Assembly (NCBI GenBank): GCA_023387585.1
Contig: JAEWHZ010000312.1
Coordinates: 1-9,398, forward strand
Length of the DNA stretch: 9,398 bases
Source: Pseudomonadota bacterium
GTDB lineage: Bacteria > Pseudomonadota > Alphaproteobacteria > Rhizobiales > Devosiaceae
Direction of reading: 5' to 3'
The notes below the pieces were generated by a model. That model was not told the DNA's origin. It worked only from the letters and a program-made list of their open reading frames with translations, and did not search any database. Below, in pieces: positions 1 through 5,921 of this stretch (position 1 is its first letter; every line of letters begins with the position of its first letter). The position numbers and the translations under genes are program-made.

Positions 1-7
1 CTTGCTA

Positions 8-32
8 ATACCCTATAGGAATGATAGGGTAT
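8..32. repeat. Perfect 9-bp inverted repeat upstream of small ORF
   Basis: Arms ATACCCTAT (8-16) and ATAGGGTAT (24-32) are exact reverse complements separated by seven bases. The repeat is AT-richer than its surroundings and lies 25 bases before the ATG of the small membrane-protein gene. It could be a repressor operator, or the tail of a structure from a gene left of the window. It has no T-run after it on the plus strand, so it is not a convincing terminator in that direction. The symmetry is directly visible; its function is inference. Confidence 0.45.
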
Positions 33-57
33 AGGTTCGTTAACCGTGGGAGCTGCC

Positions 58-240
58 ATGCAGCGCACTGCAAAACGTCTCGGCCCGATCCTCGCCTATG
101 CCGGATTGGCCGCCTCCCTGGCCTTCGGCTTCATGGTGATCACCGCCGACGATCCCCATCGCGCGATCGCCGCCGACCACAACGCCGCGGCCGATCTGTT
201 CTCGCCGCGCATCCAGGCCAACGCCCTCCCGCCCGGCTGA
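58..240 (+). CDS. Small single-pass membrane or exported protein, function unknown
   Basis: This encodes a 60-residue protein I do not recognise. It has a basic N-terminus (QRTAKR), then a hydrophobic segment at about residues 9-27, then a polar, alanine-rich tail of about 32 residues that includes a DDPHR cluster and ends in ALPPG. This suggests an N-in membrane anchor with a short periplasmic tail, or an uncleaved signal sequence. I chose the ATG at 58 because GGAG at 49-52 sits five bases before it. An in-frame GTG at 46 would add four residues but would place the ribosome-binding site inside the gene. Codon third positions are mostly G or C, like the neighbouring genes, which supports real coding. 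It converges on purU with 36 bases between them. No catalytic motif is visible. Confidence 0.6.
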   Translation: MQRTAKRLGPILAYAGLAASLAFGFMVITADDPHRAIAADHNAAADLFSPRIQANALPPG

Positions 241-255
241 TCTTTCTGGCTTTAC

Positions 256-270
256 GCGCCCCGGGAGCGC
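256..270. terminator. Weak GC hairpin between convergent genes (possible terminator)
   Basis: The 36 bases between the small ORF and purU contain a GC-rich near-palindrome. Read on the minus strand it folds into a six-pair stem (one G-U) with a three-base loop. Neither strand has a T-run after it, so intrinsic termination would be weak. It is listed because it is the only structure between two converging genes. Confidence 0.2.
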
Positions 271-276
271 CCGCCT

Positions 277-1128
277 TCAGGCGAACACCACCGTCTTCCT
301 GCCATTCAGCATCACCCGGTTCTCGAGGTGATATTTCACCGCCCGGGCCAGCACGCGGCTCTCGATGTCGCGTCCGGCCGCCACCAGGTCTTCCGGGCTC
401 ATGGCATGGGTCACCCGCGCCGTCTCCTGCTCGATGATCGGGCCTTCGTCGAGGTCGGGCGTCACGTAATGCGCCGTCGCCCCGATCAGCTTCACCCCGC
501 GCTCATGCGCCTGGTGATAGGGTTTCGCACCCTTGAAGCTGGGCAGGAAGGAGTGGTGGATGTTGATCACCTGCCCGAACAGGCGCGTCGACAGTTCGTT
601 GCTCAGCACCTGCATATAGCGCGCCAGCACCACCAGATCGGCACCGCTCGACTGCACGATATCGAGAATCTGCGCCTCCTGCTCAGGCTTGGTCGCCGCG
701 CTTACCGGCAGGTGGTGGAAGGGGATGCCCTCATATTCGGCGGTGCGCGCGAAATCGGGATGGTTGGAAATGATCGCCGCCACATCGGCATCGAGCCAGC
801 CGACCTTGATCTGGTAGATCAGGTGCAGCAGCGCATGGTCGAATTTCGACACCAGGATCACCAGCCGCTTGCGCCGGCCCTGATCGACCAGCGCCGTGCG
901 CATGGCAAAGCGTTCGGCGGCCGGGCGCAGGGCACGCTCGATCGCCTCGCGCGAGACCCCGTCCGGCGCAGTGAAGGCGAGGCGCATGAAGAAATCGCCG
1001 GTCTCGCGATCCCAGAACTGCGCCGATTCGGCGATATTCGCCTTGAGCGCCGCCAGCTCCGTCGTCACCGCGGCGACGATGCCCGGCCGGTCGACACAGG
1101 ACAGGGTGAAGACGAAATCGGCGGACAT
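277..1128 (-). CDS. purU: Formyltetrahydrofolate deformylase
   Basis: This cytoplasmic enzyme hydrolyses 10-formyltetrahydrofolate to formate and tetrahydrofolate. It adjusts the one-carbon pool and can supply formate to PurT-type purine synthesis. The 283 residues match the family's usual length. Residues 1-80 form an ACT regulatory domain (FTLSCVDRPGIVAAVT near the start), and residues 88-283 form the formyltransferase fold. The catalytic triad is visible as N189 and H191 (NIHHSFLP) and D227 (DLDEGPII). The N-to-D spacing of 38 residues equals that of the N106/H108/D144 triad in glycinamide ribonucleotide transformylase. The start is supported by GAGGAAG at 1135-1141, six bases upstream. 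An intrinsic terminator at 1219-1249 separates it from the potFGHI operon on the same strand, so it probably has its own promoter within 1129-1218, unless readthrough past the small ORF contributes. No neighbouring folate gene is present. Confidence 0.96.
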   Translation of the reverse strand: MSADFVFTLSCVDRPGIVAAVTTELAALKANIAESAQFWDRETGDFFMRLAFTAPDGVSREAIERALRPAAERFAMRTALVDQGRRKRLVILVSKFDHALLHLIYQIKVGWLDADVAAIISNHPDFARTAEYEGIPFHHLPVSAATKPEQEAQILDIVQSSGADLVVLARYMQVLSNELSTRLFGQVINIHHSFLPSFKGAKPYHQAHERGVKLIGATAHYVTPDLDEGPIIEQETARVTHAMSPEDLVAAGRDIESRVLARAVKYHLENRVMLNGRKTVVFA

Positions 1129-1157
1129 ATCAAACTTCCTCGCTTCTCGCGCAGCGG

Positions 1158-1186
1158 GCCTATCCCGCCCCCGTTGAGCCCGTCAA
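1158..1186 (-). promoter_or_regulatory. Candidate sigma-70-type promoter for purU
   Basis: On the minus strand TTGACG (1186-1181) is followed after 17 bases by ATAGGC (1163-1158), about 30 bases before the purU ATG. The -35 box is good and the -10 box is poor. The -35 lies inside a short inverted repeat (GCCCG-CTTGA-CGGGC). It is the best promoter-like pair between the terminator and purU, but this is a by-eye judgement. Confidence 0.3.
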
Positions 1187-1218
1187 GCGGGCAACACCGC
1201 AAAACCCCTCGGCATAGC

Positions 1219-1249
1219 AAAAAGGGCCGCCACGCAAGGTGACGGCCCT
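1219..1249 (-). terminator. Rho-independent terminator after potFGHI and the small ORF
   Basis: Read on the minus strand, AGGGCCGTCAC (1249-1239) pairs with GTGGCGGCCCT (1233-1223) across a five-base loop. This gives 11 pairs, one of them a G-U wobble. The stem runs straight into five T residues (1223-1219). On the plus strand the same stem has a C-A mismatch and no T-run, so the terminator points leftwards. It closes the transcript carrying potI and the 23-codon ORF, 91 bases before the purU start. Confidence 0.8.
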
Positions 1250-1276
1250 CCCTGAAATGTCGGACGCTATGGTCCT

Positions 1277-1370
1277 GGAGGTGGTGCTAGCCGGCAACCC
1301 CCGGCCTTACCACACACAATCCAAGGCCCTTCTCGCGTGCCGAGATCTCATGAGACATTGGATCACCTCC
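1277..1370 (-). other. Possible RNA switch: SD/anti-SD helix and competing hairpins
   Basis: Four pairings can be read directly on the minus-strand RNA. (1) GGAGGTG of the Shine-Dalgarno (1370-1364) is complementary over seven bases to CACCTCC (1283-1277), just after the stop codon of the 23-codon ORF. (2) GGCCTT (1328-1323) pairs with AAGGCC (1308-1303). (3) GCCGG (1305-1301) pairs with CCGGC (1294-1290), with a further G-U pair outside it. (4) A small GGAC/GTCC hairpin (1275-1262 region) precedes the terminator. Helices 2 and 3 share bases 1303-1305, so they exclude each other. A ribosome on the small ORF would open helix 1. The arrangement resembles a leader or attenuator or a structured 3'-end RNA, but a functional switch is inference. 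Confidence 0.35.
1287..1358 (-). CDS. Putative 23-residue peptide with exceptionally strong ribosome-binding site
   Basis: I do not recognise this peptide. It begins MSHEISAREKG, ends VRPGVAG and stops at TAG. Its start has the strongest Shine-Dalgarno in the window: GAAAGGAGGTGATCC at 1374-1360, with seven bases between GGAGG and ATG. Codon use differs from the neighbours. Eight of 23 codons end in A or T (for example TCT, CTT, GGA, TGT, GTA), whereas flanking genes are mostly G/C-ended. This suggests the RNA sequence itself is constrained. It sits 80 bases after the potI stop and 37 bases before the terminator stem. It might be a leader or regulatory peptide, the translated part of a small RNA, or a ribosome-capture site whose peptide is irrelevant. 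Translation is likely from the signal; function is unknown. Confidence 0.5.
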   Translation of the reverse strand: MSHEISAREKGLGLCVVRPGVAG

Positions 1371-1374
1371 TTTC
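1360..1374 (-). promoter_or_regulatory. Fifteen-base extended Shine-Dalgarno sequence
   Basis: On the minus strand this reads GAAAGGAGGTGATCC. It is the complement of the conserved bacterial 16S rRNA 3' end (GGATCACCTCCTTTC), far longer than the 4-6 base sites before the other genes here. It sets the ATG at 1358 as the start of the 23-codon ORF. On the plus strand the same bases look like a 16S tail, but no other 16S sequence flanks them, so this is not an rRNA fragment. Confidence 0.75.
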
Positions 1375-1437
1375 GCTGGTTGAACATAAGTACAGCCTGC
1401 CCGCGATATCCGGCGATGTCCAGCCCTATTTCCCGGC

Positions 1438-2244
1438 TCAAATACGCGCCCCTTTTCGCCCGCGTAGCTGCACCAGCGTCGCCGCCACCACGCCCAGCGC
1501 CACGATGCCGATGATGATGGTGGCGAGCGCGTTGACATCCGGCGACATGCCGAGCCGCAGCTTTGAGAAGATCACCATGGGCAGGGTCGACGAGCCGGGG
1601 CCGGATACGAAGCTGGCGACCACCACGTCGTCGAGCGACAGCGTGAAGCCCAGAAGCCACCCCGAGATCAGCGCCGGGGCGATGATCGGCAGGGTGATGT
1701 CGAAGAACACCCGCACGGGCGTCGCGCCCAGATCCATCGCCGCCTCCTCGAGGCTCAGGTCGAGATCGCTCAGCCGCGACTGCACCACCACCGTGACATA
1801 GGCCATGCAGAAGGTCGAATGGGCGATGATGATGGTCAGCATGCCGCGCCCGGCCGGCCAGCCCAAAGCCGCCTCCATGGCGACGAACAGCAAAAGCAGC
1901 GACAGCCCGGTGATCACCTCGGGCATCACCAGCGGCGCCGAGACCATGCCCTGCAACAGGGTGCGCCCGCGAAACCGCCGGAAGCGCACCAGCGCCACGG
2001 CGGCCAGCGTGCCGAGCACGGTGGCGATGGTAGCGCTGACGGCGGCGATCTGCAGGCTCAATATCGCCGCGTTCAGCATCTGCGGGTCGTTGAACAGCTC
2101 GGCATACCAGCGCAGCGAAAACCCGGTCCACACCGTCACCAGCCGGTTCTCGTTGAACGAGAACAGCACCAGCGACACGATGGGCGCGTAAAGGAAGGCG
2201 AAGCCCAGCGCGGCGGCGATCGGCAGGAACCAGCCCCGTCTCAT
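1438..2244 (-). CDS. potI: Polyamine ABC transporter, inner-membrane permease (PotI type)
   Basis: This is the second membrane subunit of a polyamine importer, which with PotH forms the translocation channel driven by PotG. The 268 residues carry about six hydrophobic segments: around 6-30, 58-87, 98-124, 135-156, 188-213 and 240-260. The conserved cytoplasmic EAA loop of ABC permeases is at 167-186 (EAAMDLG...LP), the contact for the ATPase. Length is close to E. coli PotI. The start is ATG at 2244, which overlaps the potH stop in an ATGA; GGAGG lies seven bases upstream inside potH. A longer open frame continues upstream but is only the other reading frame of potH. It is the last large gene of the operon; the 23-codon ORF and a terminator follow. 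A spermidine-type PotC role cannot be excluded from sequence alone. Confidence 0.9.
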   Translation of the reverse strand: MRRGWFLPIAAALGFAFLYAPIVSLVLFSFNENRLVTVWTGFSLRWYAELFNDPQMLNAAILSLQIAAVSATIATVLGTLAAVALVRFRRFRGRTLLQGMVSAPLVMPEVITGLSLLLLFVAMEAALGWPAGRGMLTIIIAHSTFCMAYVTVVVQSRLSDLDLSLEEAAMDLGATPVRVFFDITLPIIAPALISGWLLGFTLSLDDVVVASFVSGPGSSTLPMVIFSKLRLGMSPDVNALATIIIGIVALGVVAATLVQLRGRKGARI

Positions 2245-3200
2245 CGCCGCGCCTCCACCACCGCGTCCTGCGCGCGTTGCAGCAACAGGATCGGGATGAC
2301 GACCACCAGCAGCATGGCCACCGCCACCGCGGCCGCCACCGGCCAGTCGCGATTGGCGAAGAACTCGTCCCACAGCACGCTGCCGATCATCAGCGTGTCC
2401 GGCCCGCCCAGCAGCGTCGGGATGACGTATTCGCCGATCGCCGGGATGAACACCAGCATCGAGCCGGCGACGATGCCGGGGACAGACAGCGGCAGCGTGA
2501 CGGTGAGGAAAGCCCGCACCGGCCGGGCACCGAGATCGCTCGCCGCCTCGAGCAGCGTAGTGTCGAGCTTCACCAGGGTGGTGAACAGCGGCAGGATCAT
2601 GAAGGGCAGATAGGTGTAGACGATGCCGATATAGACGGCGAAATCGGTCTGCAACATGGTGATCGGACCGACGCCGAACAGCCCCAGGACATTGTTGATC
2701 ACCCCGTTGGAGCGCAGAAAGCCCATCCAGGCATAGACGCGCAGGAGGAACGAGGTCCAGAACGGAAGGATGACCAGCATCAAAAGGATGTTGCGCCACG
2801 GATCGCGCGAGCGGGCAATGAAATAGGCCATCGGATAGCCGATTAGCAGCGCGATGACGGTCGACAGGCCCGCGATCCGCAGCGAGTTCAGATAGGCGCT
2901 GATATAGAGCCGGTCCTCGAGGATGAAGAGGAAGTTCGACAGATGCAGCGTCAGTTGCACCGTGCCGTCGCCGGCGAAGGTCAGGAGCGGCAGATAGGGC
3001 GGGCTGGCGAGCGCCATCTGCGACACCGACAGCTTCAGCACCACCGCCAGCGGGAACAGGAAGAAGACGATCAGCCACAGCATGGGCGCGGCGATCACCA
3101 GCGCCCGCCCCGACAGGCCGATGGCGGCAAGCCCGCGCTCCACCCAGTTCCAGGGACGCCGGCTGGCGGGCGGCATCTCGTGGTGGTCCGGCACCGTCAT
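2241..3200 (-). CDS. potH: Polyamine ABC transporter, inner-membrane permease (PotH type)
   Basis: This is the first membrane subunit of the importer, and its 319 residues match PotH. A hydrophilic N-terminus of about 30 residues precedes the first membrane segment (about 33-58). Further segments lie at about 104-128, 137-158, 187-210, 240-262 and 286-306. The EAA loop is at 218-237 (EAASDLGARPVRA followed by LP), where the ATPase docks. The long N-terminus and large first periplasmic loop (about 60-103) are typical of PotB/PotH rather than PotC/PotI. The start is ATG at 3200, in an ATGA overlap with the potG stop. No strong Shine-Dalgarno is seen, so translation is probably coupled to potG. 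The frame stays open upstream, but that part is a shadow of potG. Its partner permease is potI. Confidence 0.92.
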   Translation of the reverse strand: MTVPDHHEMPPASRRPWNWVERGLAAIGLSGRALVIAAPMLWLIVFFLFPLAVVLKLSVSQMALASPPYLPLLTFAGDGTVQLTLHLSNFLFILEDRLYISAYLNSLRIAGLSTVIALLIGYPMAYFIARSRDPWRNILLMLVILPFWTSFLLRVYAWMGFLRSNGVINNVLGLFGVGPITMLQTDFAVYIGIVYTYLPFMILPLFTTLVKLDTTLLEAASDLGARPVRAFLTVTLPLSVPGIVAGSMLVFIPAIGEYVIPTLLGGPDTLMIGSVLWDEFFANRDWPVAAAVAVAMLLVVVIPILLLQRAQDAVVEARR

Positions 3201-4345
3201 ACCGTGAGCACCGAGCCCGAGGTGTCGGCCCAGCTGCAATAGACCTGTTCGTCCCAGGTGATGGCGTCGGGATTGCCGCGCACCGTGTTGGTCTGGGTGA
3301 CGCGCAGCCGCTTTCCGCTGTCGAGCATCACCTGGTAGACGCTCATGTCCCCGAGATAGCCGATATCCTCGACCGTGCCGTGGGTGACGTTGGCATCGTG
3401 CGGGTCTTCCGGCCGCTCGCGGGTGAGCCGGATCTTCTCGGGCCTGATCGCCCACCACAGCGTCTGGTCGGGAGCACAATCGACGCCGTGCCCCACATGG
3501 ATATCGCAGCCGAGCTCGGCCGAGCGGATGCGTACATGGTCGGGCTCGTCCTCGATCACCACGCCCTCGGCCATGTTCACCGAGCCCACGAACCCGGCGA
3601 CGAACCGCGAATTGGGGAATTCGTAGATATCGGCCGGCTCGCCGATCATGGCGATCTCGCCGGCATTCATCACCCCGATGCGGGTGGCGAGCGACATCGC
3701 CTCCTCCTGGTCATGGGTGACGACGATGAAGGTGACGCCCAGCGTCTCCTGGATCTTCACCAGCTCGAACTGGGTCTCCTCGCGCAGCTTCTTGTCGAGC
3801 GCGCCCAGCGGCTCGTCGAGCAGCAACAGCTTCGGCCGCTTGGCGAGCGCGCGCGCCAGGGCGACGCGCTGGCGCTGCCCGCCCGAAAGCTGGTGCGGCC
3901 GGCGCTTGCCGAAATCGGTCAGCTTGACCAGCCCGAGCAGTTCCTCGACGCGGGTGGCGATCTCGCCCTTGGGCATGTTGTCGCGCTTCAACCCATAGGC
4001 GATGTTCTGCTCAACATTCATATGTGGGAACAGCGCGTAGGACTGGAACATCATGTTCACCGGGCGCTGATAGGCCGGCACCCCGGCCATGTCCTGCCCG
4101 TCGATCTCGATATGCCCTGCCGTCGGCTCCTCGAAGCCGCCGAGCATGCGCAAAAGCGTCGACTTGCCCGAGCCCGACCCGCCGAGCAGGCAGAACAGTT
4201 CGCCCTTGTAGATGTCGAGCGACACGTCCGAGACGGCGAACACGTCGCCGAACTTCTTGGTGACGTTCTGGATGCGCACGAAGGGCTTGGCGTTGGGGTC
4301 GCGCCAGGGACGGCTTTCGGCGGCGATCTGGGGCTTCTTGGCCAT
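3197..4345 (-). CDS. potG: Polyamine ABC transporter, ATP-binding protein (PotG type)
   Basis: This is the cytoplasmic ATPase that powers polyamine import. The 382 residues have all nucleotide-binding motifs in order: Walker A GGSGSGKST at 55-63, Q-loop Q101, signature LSGGQ at 153-157, Walker B LLLLDEP at 173-179, D-loop around ALD 182-184, and switch histidine H211. The C-terminal part contains a TOBE-type regulatory domain with the typical WWAIRPEKI at 297-305. Length matches E. coli PotG (377). I chose ATG at 4345 because homologous sequence begins shortly after it; an in-frame ATG 29 codons earlier would start inside potF. The Shine-Dalgarno before 4345 is weak (GGGA). The gene lies 59 bases after potF, across a strong hairpin, and overlaps potH by four bases. 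The PotA (spermidine) subtype is an alternative; gene order favours PotG. Confidence 0.93.
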   Translation of the reverse strand: MAKKPQIAAESRPWRDPNAKPFVRIQNVTKKFGDVFAVSDVSLDIYKGELFCLLGGSGSGKSTLLRMLGGFEEPTAGHIEIDGQDMAGVPAYQRPVNMMFQSYALFPHMNVEQNIAYGLKRDNMPKGEIATRVEELLGLVKLTDFGKRRPHQLSGGQRQRVALARALAKRPKLLLLDEPLGALDKKLREETQFELVKIQETLGVTFIVVTHDQEEAMSLATRIGVMNAGEIAMIGEPADIYEFPNSRFVAGFVGSVNMAEGVVIEDEPDHVRIRSAELGCDIHVGHGVDCAPDQTLWWAIRPEKIRLTRERPEDPHDANVTHGTVEDIGYLGDMSVYQVMLDSGKRLRVTQTNTVRGNPDAITWDEQVYCSWADTSGSVLTV

Positions 4346-4364
4346 GGGGGGTCCCAAAAGCGAG

Positions 4365-4390
4365 GGGCCCGGCGCCGAAGCGTCGAGCCC
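4365..4390 (-). promoter_or_regulatory. C(UUCG)G stem-loop between potF and potG
   Basis: On the minus-strand RNA, GGGCTCGACGC (4390-4380) pairs with GCGCCGGGCCC (4375-4365) around a UUCG loop closed by C-G, one of the most stable tetraloops. The stem has 11 positions with one A-C mismatch and one U-G wobble. There is no T-run directly after it; only TTTT follows several bases later. It is therefore more likely an mRNA-stabilising or partial-termination element than a full terminator. Such hairpins commonly follow binding-protein genes and allow more binding protein than membrane and ATPase subunits. Confidence 0.6.
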
Positions 4391-4404
4391 TGCATATCTT
4401 GCGA

Positions 4405-5487
4405 TCAGATGCCGCTCTTGATACGGCGCCACGAGCGCGTCAAGAGCCGGTCGAAATCGACCGGGCGGGCGCTGAGCGAAAAGCCCTTGGCGGCGACTTC
4501 CGCGCTCGGATAGATGCCGGGATTGTCGCGCACCTCCGGGTCCACCAACTCGGTCGCGGCCTCGTTGGCGCTGGCGAAGAACACGGCGTTCGAGATCGCC
4601 GCCGTCACCTCCGGGCGCAGGATGTAGTCGATGAATTTGTGCGCATTCTCGACATTGGGCGCATCCACCGGAATGGCGAGCAGGTCATAGGTGACCAGCG
4701 TGCCTTCGGCAGGGATGACATAGCCGACCTCGATCCCCTCGGCGGCCGCGTCGGCGGCGATGAAGGTGTCGCCCGAATAGCCGATCGCCGCGCAGATCTC
4801 GCCCGAGGCCAGATCGTCGATATAGCGCGCGCTGTCGAAATAGCGCACATGCGGGCGCAGCCCGAGCAGCAGTTCCTCGGCCTGGGCCAGGTCTTCGGCG
4901 CTGGTCGTGTTCGGATCGAGCCCGAGATAATTGAGCGCCACGCCGACGATCTCGGAGGGCGAATCGAGCACCGCGATGCCGCAATCGGCGAGCTTTGCCG
5001 CGTTCTCGGGGTCGAACATCAGGTCCCAGCTCTCGACCTCGAAATCCTCGCCGAACCGCTGGGCGACCGCGCCGGCATTGTAGCCGATGCCGACCGTGAA
5101 GCTCATATAGGGAACGGAATGGGTGTTGCCCGGATCGTGCACCGCCGCATTCTCGAGGTCGATCGCGGACAGATTGCCGTAATTGGACAGCGCCGACCGG
5201 TCGATCGGCTGCAGCCTGCCGGTGGTGATCTGGCGCTCGAGGAACGAGCCCGAGGGCACCACGATGTCATAGCCGGAATTGCCGATCGCCAGCCGCGAGT
5301 CGAGCTCTTCATTGCTCGAGTAATTGGTGTAGTTCACCGCGATCCCGGTTTCGGCCGTGAAATTGGCGATGGTGTCGTCGGCGATATAGTCGGACCAGTT
5401 ATAGACGTTGACCACCTGGCTCTGGGCCAGGGCCGGCGTGGCCGACACCAGCGCGGCGACGGCAATGGCGTGCGGGAACTTGGTCAA
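4405..5487 (-). CDS. potF: Periplasmic polyamine-binding protein (PotF type)
   Basis: This is the periplasmic receptor that captures a polyamine (probably putrescine) and delivers it to PotH/PotI. The 360-residue precursor has a signal peptide: K3, a hydrophobic stretch at about 7-18, and an ALA cleavage site at 19-21 before Q22. The mature protein opens with the family hallmark VYNWSDYI (28-35). Other family blocks are YDIVVPSGSF (73-82), GYSGD (236-240) and TYDLLAIP (266-273), whose D268 corresponds to the acidic ligand-binding position of PotD/PotF. Length is near E. coli PotF (370). The start is an unusual TTG at 5487, backed by GAGGAG six bases upstream. The ATG at 5580 would add 31 residues before the signal sequence and is unlikely. 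It is the first gene of the operon, with about 430 bases of upstream DNA for control. Exact substrate is inferred from gene order. Confidence 0.92.
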   Translation of the reverse strand: MTKFPHAIAVAALVSATPALAQSQVVNVYNWSDYIADDTIANFTAETGIAVNYTNYSSNEELDSRLAIGNSGYDIVVPSGSFLERQITTGRLQPIDRSALSNYGNLSAIDLENAAVHDPGNTHSVPYMSFTVGIGYNAGAVAQRFGEDFEVESWDLMFDPENAAKLADCGIAVLDSPSEIVGVALNYLGLDPNTTSAEDLAQAEELLLGLRPHVRYFDSARYIDDLASGEICAAIGYSGDTFIAADAAAEGIEVGYVIPAEGTLVTYDLLAIPVDAPNVENAHKFIDYILRPEVTAAISNAVFFASANEAATELVDPEVRDNPGIYPSAEVAAKGFSLSARPVDFDRLLTRSWRRIKSGI

Positions 5488-5921
5488 GGCGGGCTCCTCT
5501 AGTGTGAAAGACCGGCGGGCCCGCTTCGGACCGCTCCCGGGGGAAGGATTGCCGCAGACTGTGCGGCGCAGCAGGCTCACATCGCCGCGCCGGAACGCGA
5601 GCCGGGGCCGCGCGCGGATACGCCTTCGATAAAGGACTGACGTGACGAACAGGCGGCGACGGTATGGCCGGCCGCACAGCTTCCGGCTCCGGGCGATGCC
5701 GGATGCCCATGACGGAACGCGCCCGGCGCGAAGCGAACAAACCCCGTGCTCAGCGTAGTCGCCCTTATCGAGTAAAAGCCGGTTTCGAGCGGACCCTAGA
5801 GCGAAAAAAAACCGCTCGCAAGCCAGATTCCGCCCCCTCGGCGATATGGAGCGCGCGCTTGACGCGACCGCGCATTCGGGCGCAGATCGGCCGTTAAATC
5901 TCCCGCGCAGGAAGCCGTGCC
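5488..5921. other. Divergent intergenic region between potF and psuG
   Basis: These 434 bases separate two divergently transcribed operons and must hold both promoters. I see no convincing gene. A plausible psuG promoter is TTGACG (5859-5864) with a weak GCAGAT (5882-5887) 17 bases on; psuG has AGGA at 5909-5912 as ribosome-binding site. A conspicuous element is an A8 tract (5804-5811) flanked by CGAGCGG (5786-5792) and CCGCTCG (5812-5818). These can form a seven-pair hairpin, or a five-pair one using the nearer GAGCG (5799-5803). The tract could be a bent or regulator-binding site. No clear potF -35/-10 pair was found by eye. Confidence 0.4.
5494..5499 (-). promoter_or_regulatory. Ribosome-binding site deciding the TTG start of potF
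   Basis: GAGGAG on the minus strand is followed by six bases (CCCGCC) and TTG, which leads directly into the potF signal peptide. No ATG or GTG is suitably placed, so this site fixes TTG as the probable start. Confidence 0.75.

Noticed and set aside
21..437. A 138-codon plus-strand frame at the left edge
   Set aside because: It has a proline/arginine-rich composition without motifs, runs into purU antisense sequence, and has no ribosome-binding site comparable to that of the frame at 58.
1355..1374. Possible 16S rRNA 3'-end fragment on the plus strand (TTGGATCACCTCCTTTC)
   Set aside because: Only about 15 bases match and neither flank resembles rRNA; on the minus strand it is an ideally spaced Shine-Dalgarno before an ATG.
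4399..5502. A 367-codon plus-strand frame opposite potF, and similar long frames opposite potG, purU and psuG
   Set aside because: These have low-complexity arginine/histidine-rich composition and no recognisable motifs; they are explained as reverse-strand shadows of real genes with G/C-ended codons.
5786..5820. Rho-independent terminator around the A8/T8 tract
   Set aside because: On the minus strand the T-run lies inside the loop, not after the stem, and on the plus strand the stem is followed by no T-run.
5488..5921. A riboswitch or tRNA gene in the divergent intergenic region
   Set aside because: I found no cloverleaf, no CCA-type end and no known riboswitch core by eye.
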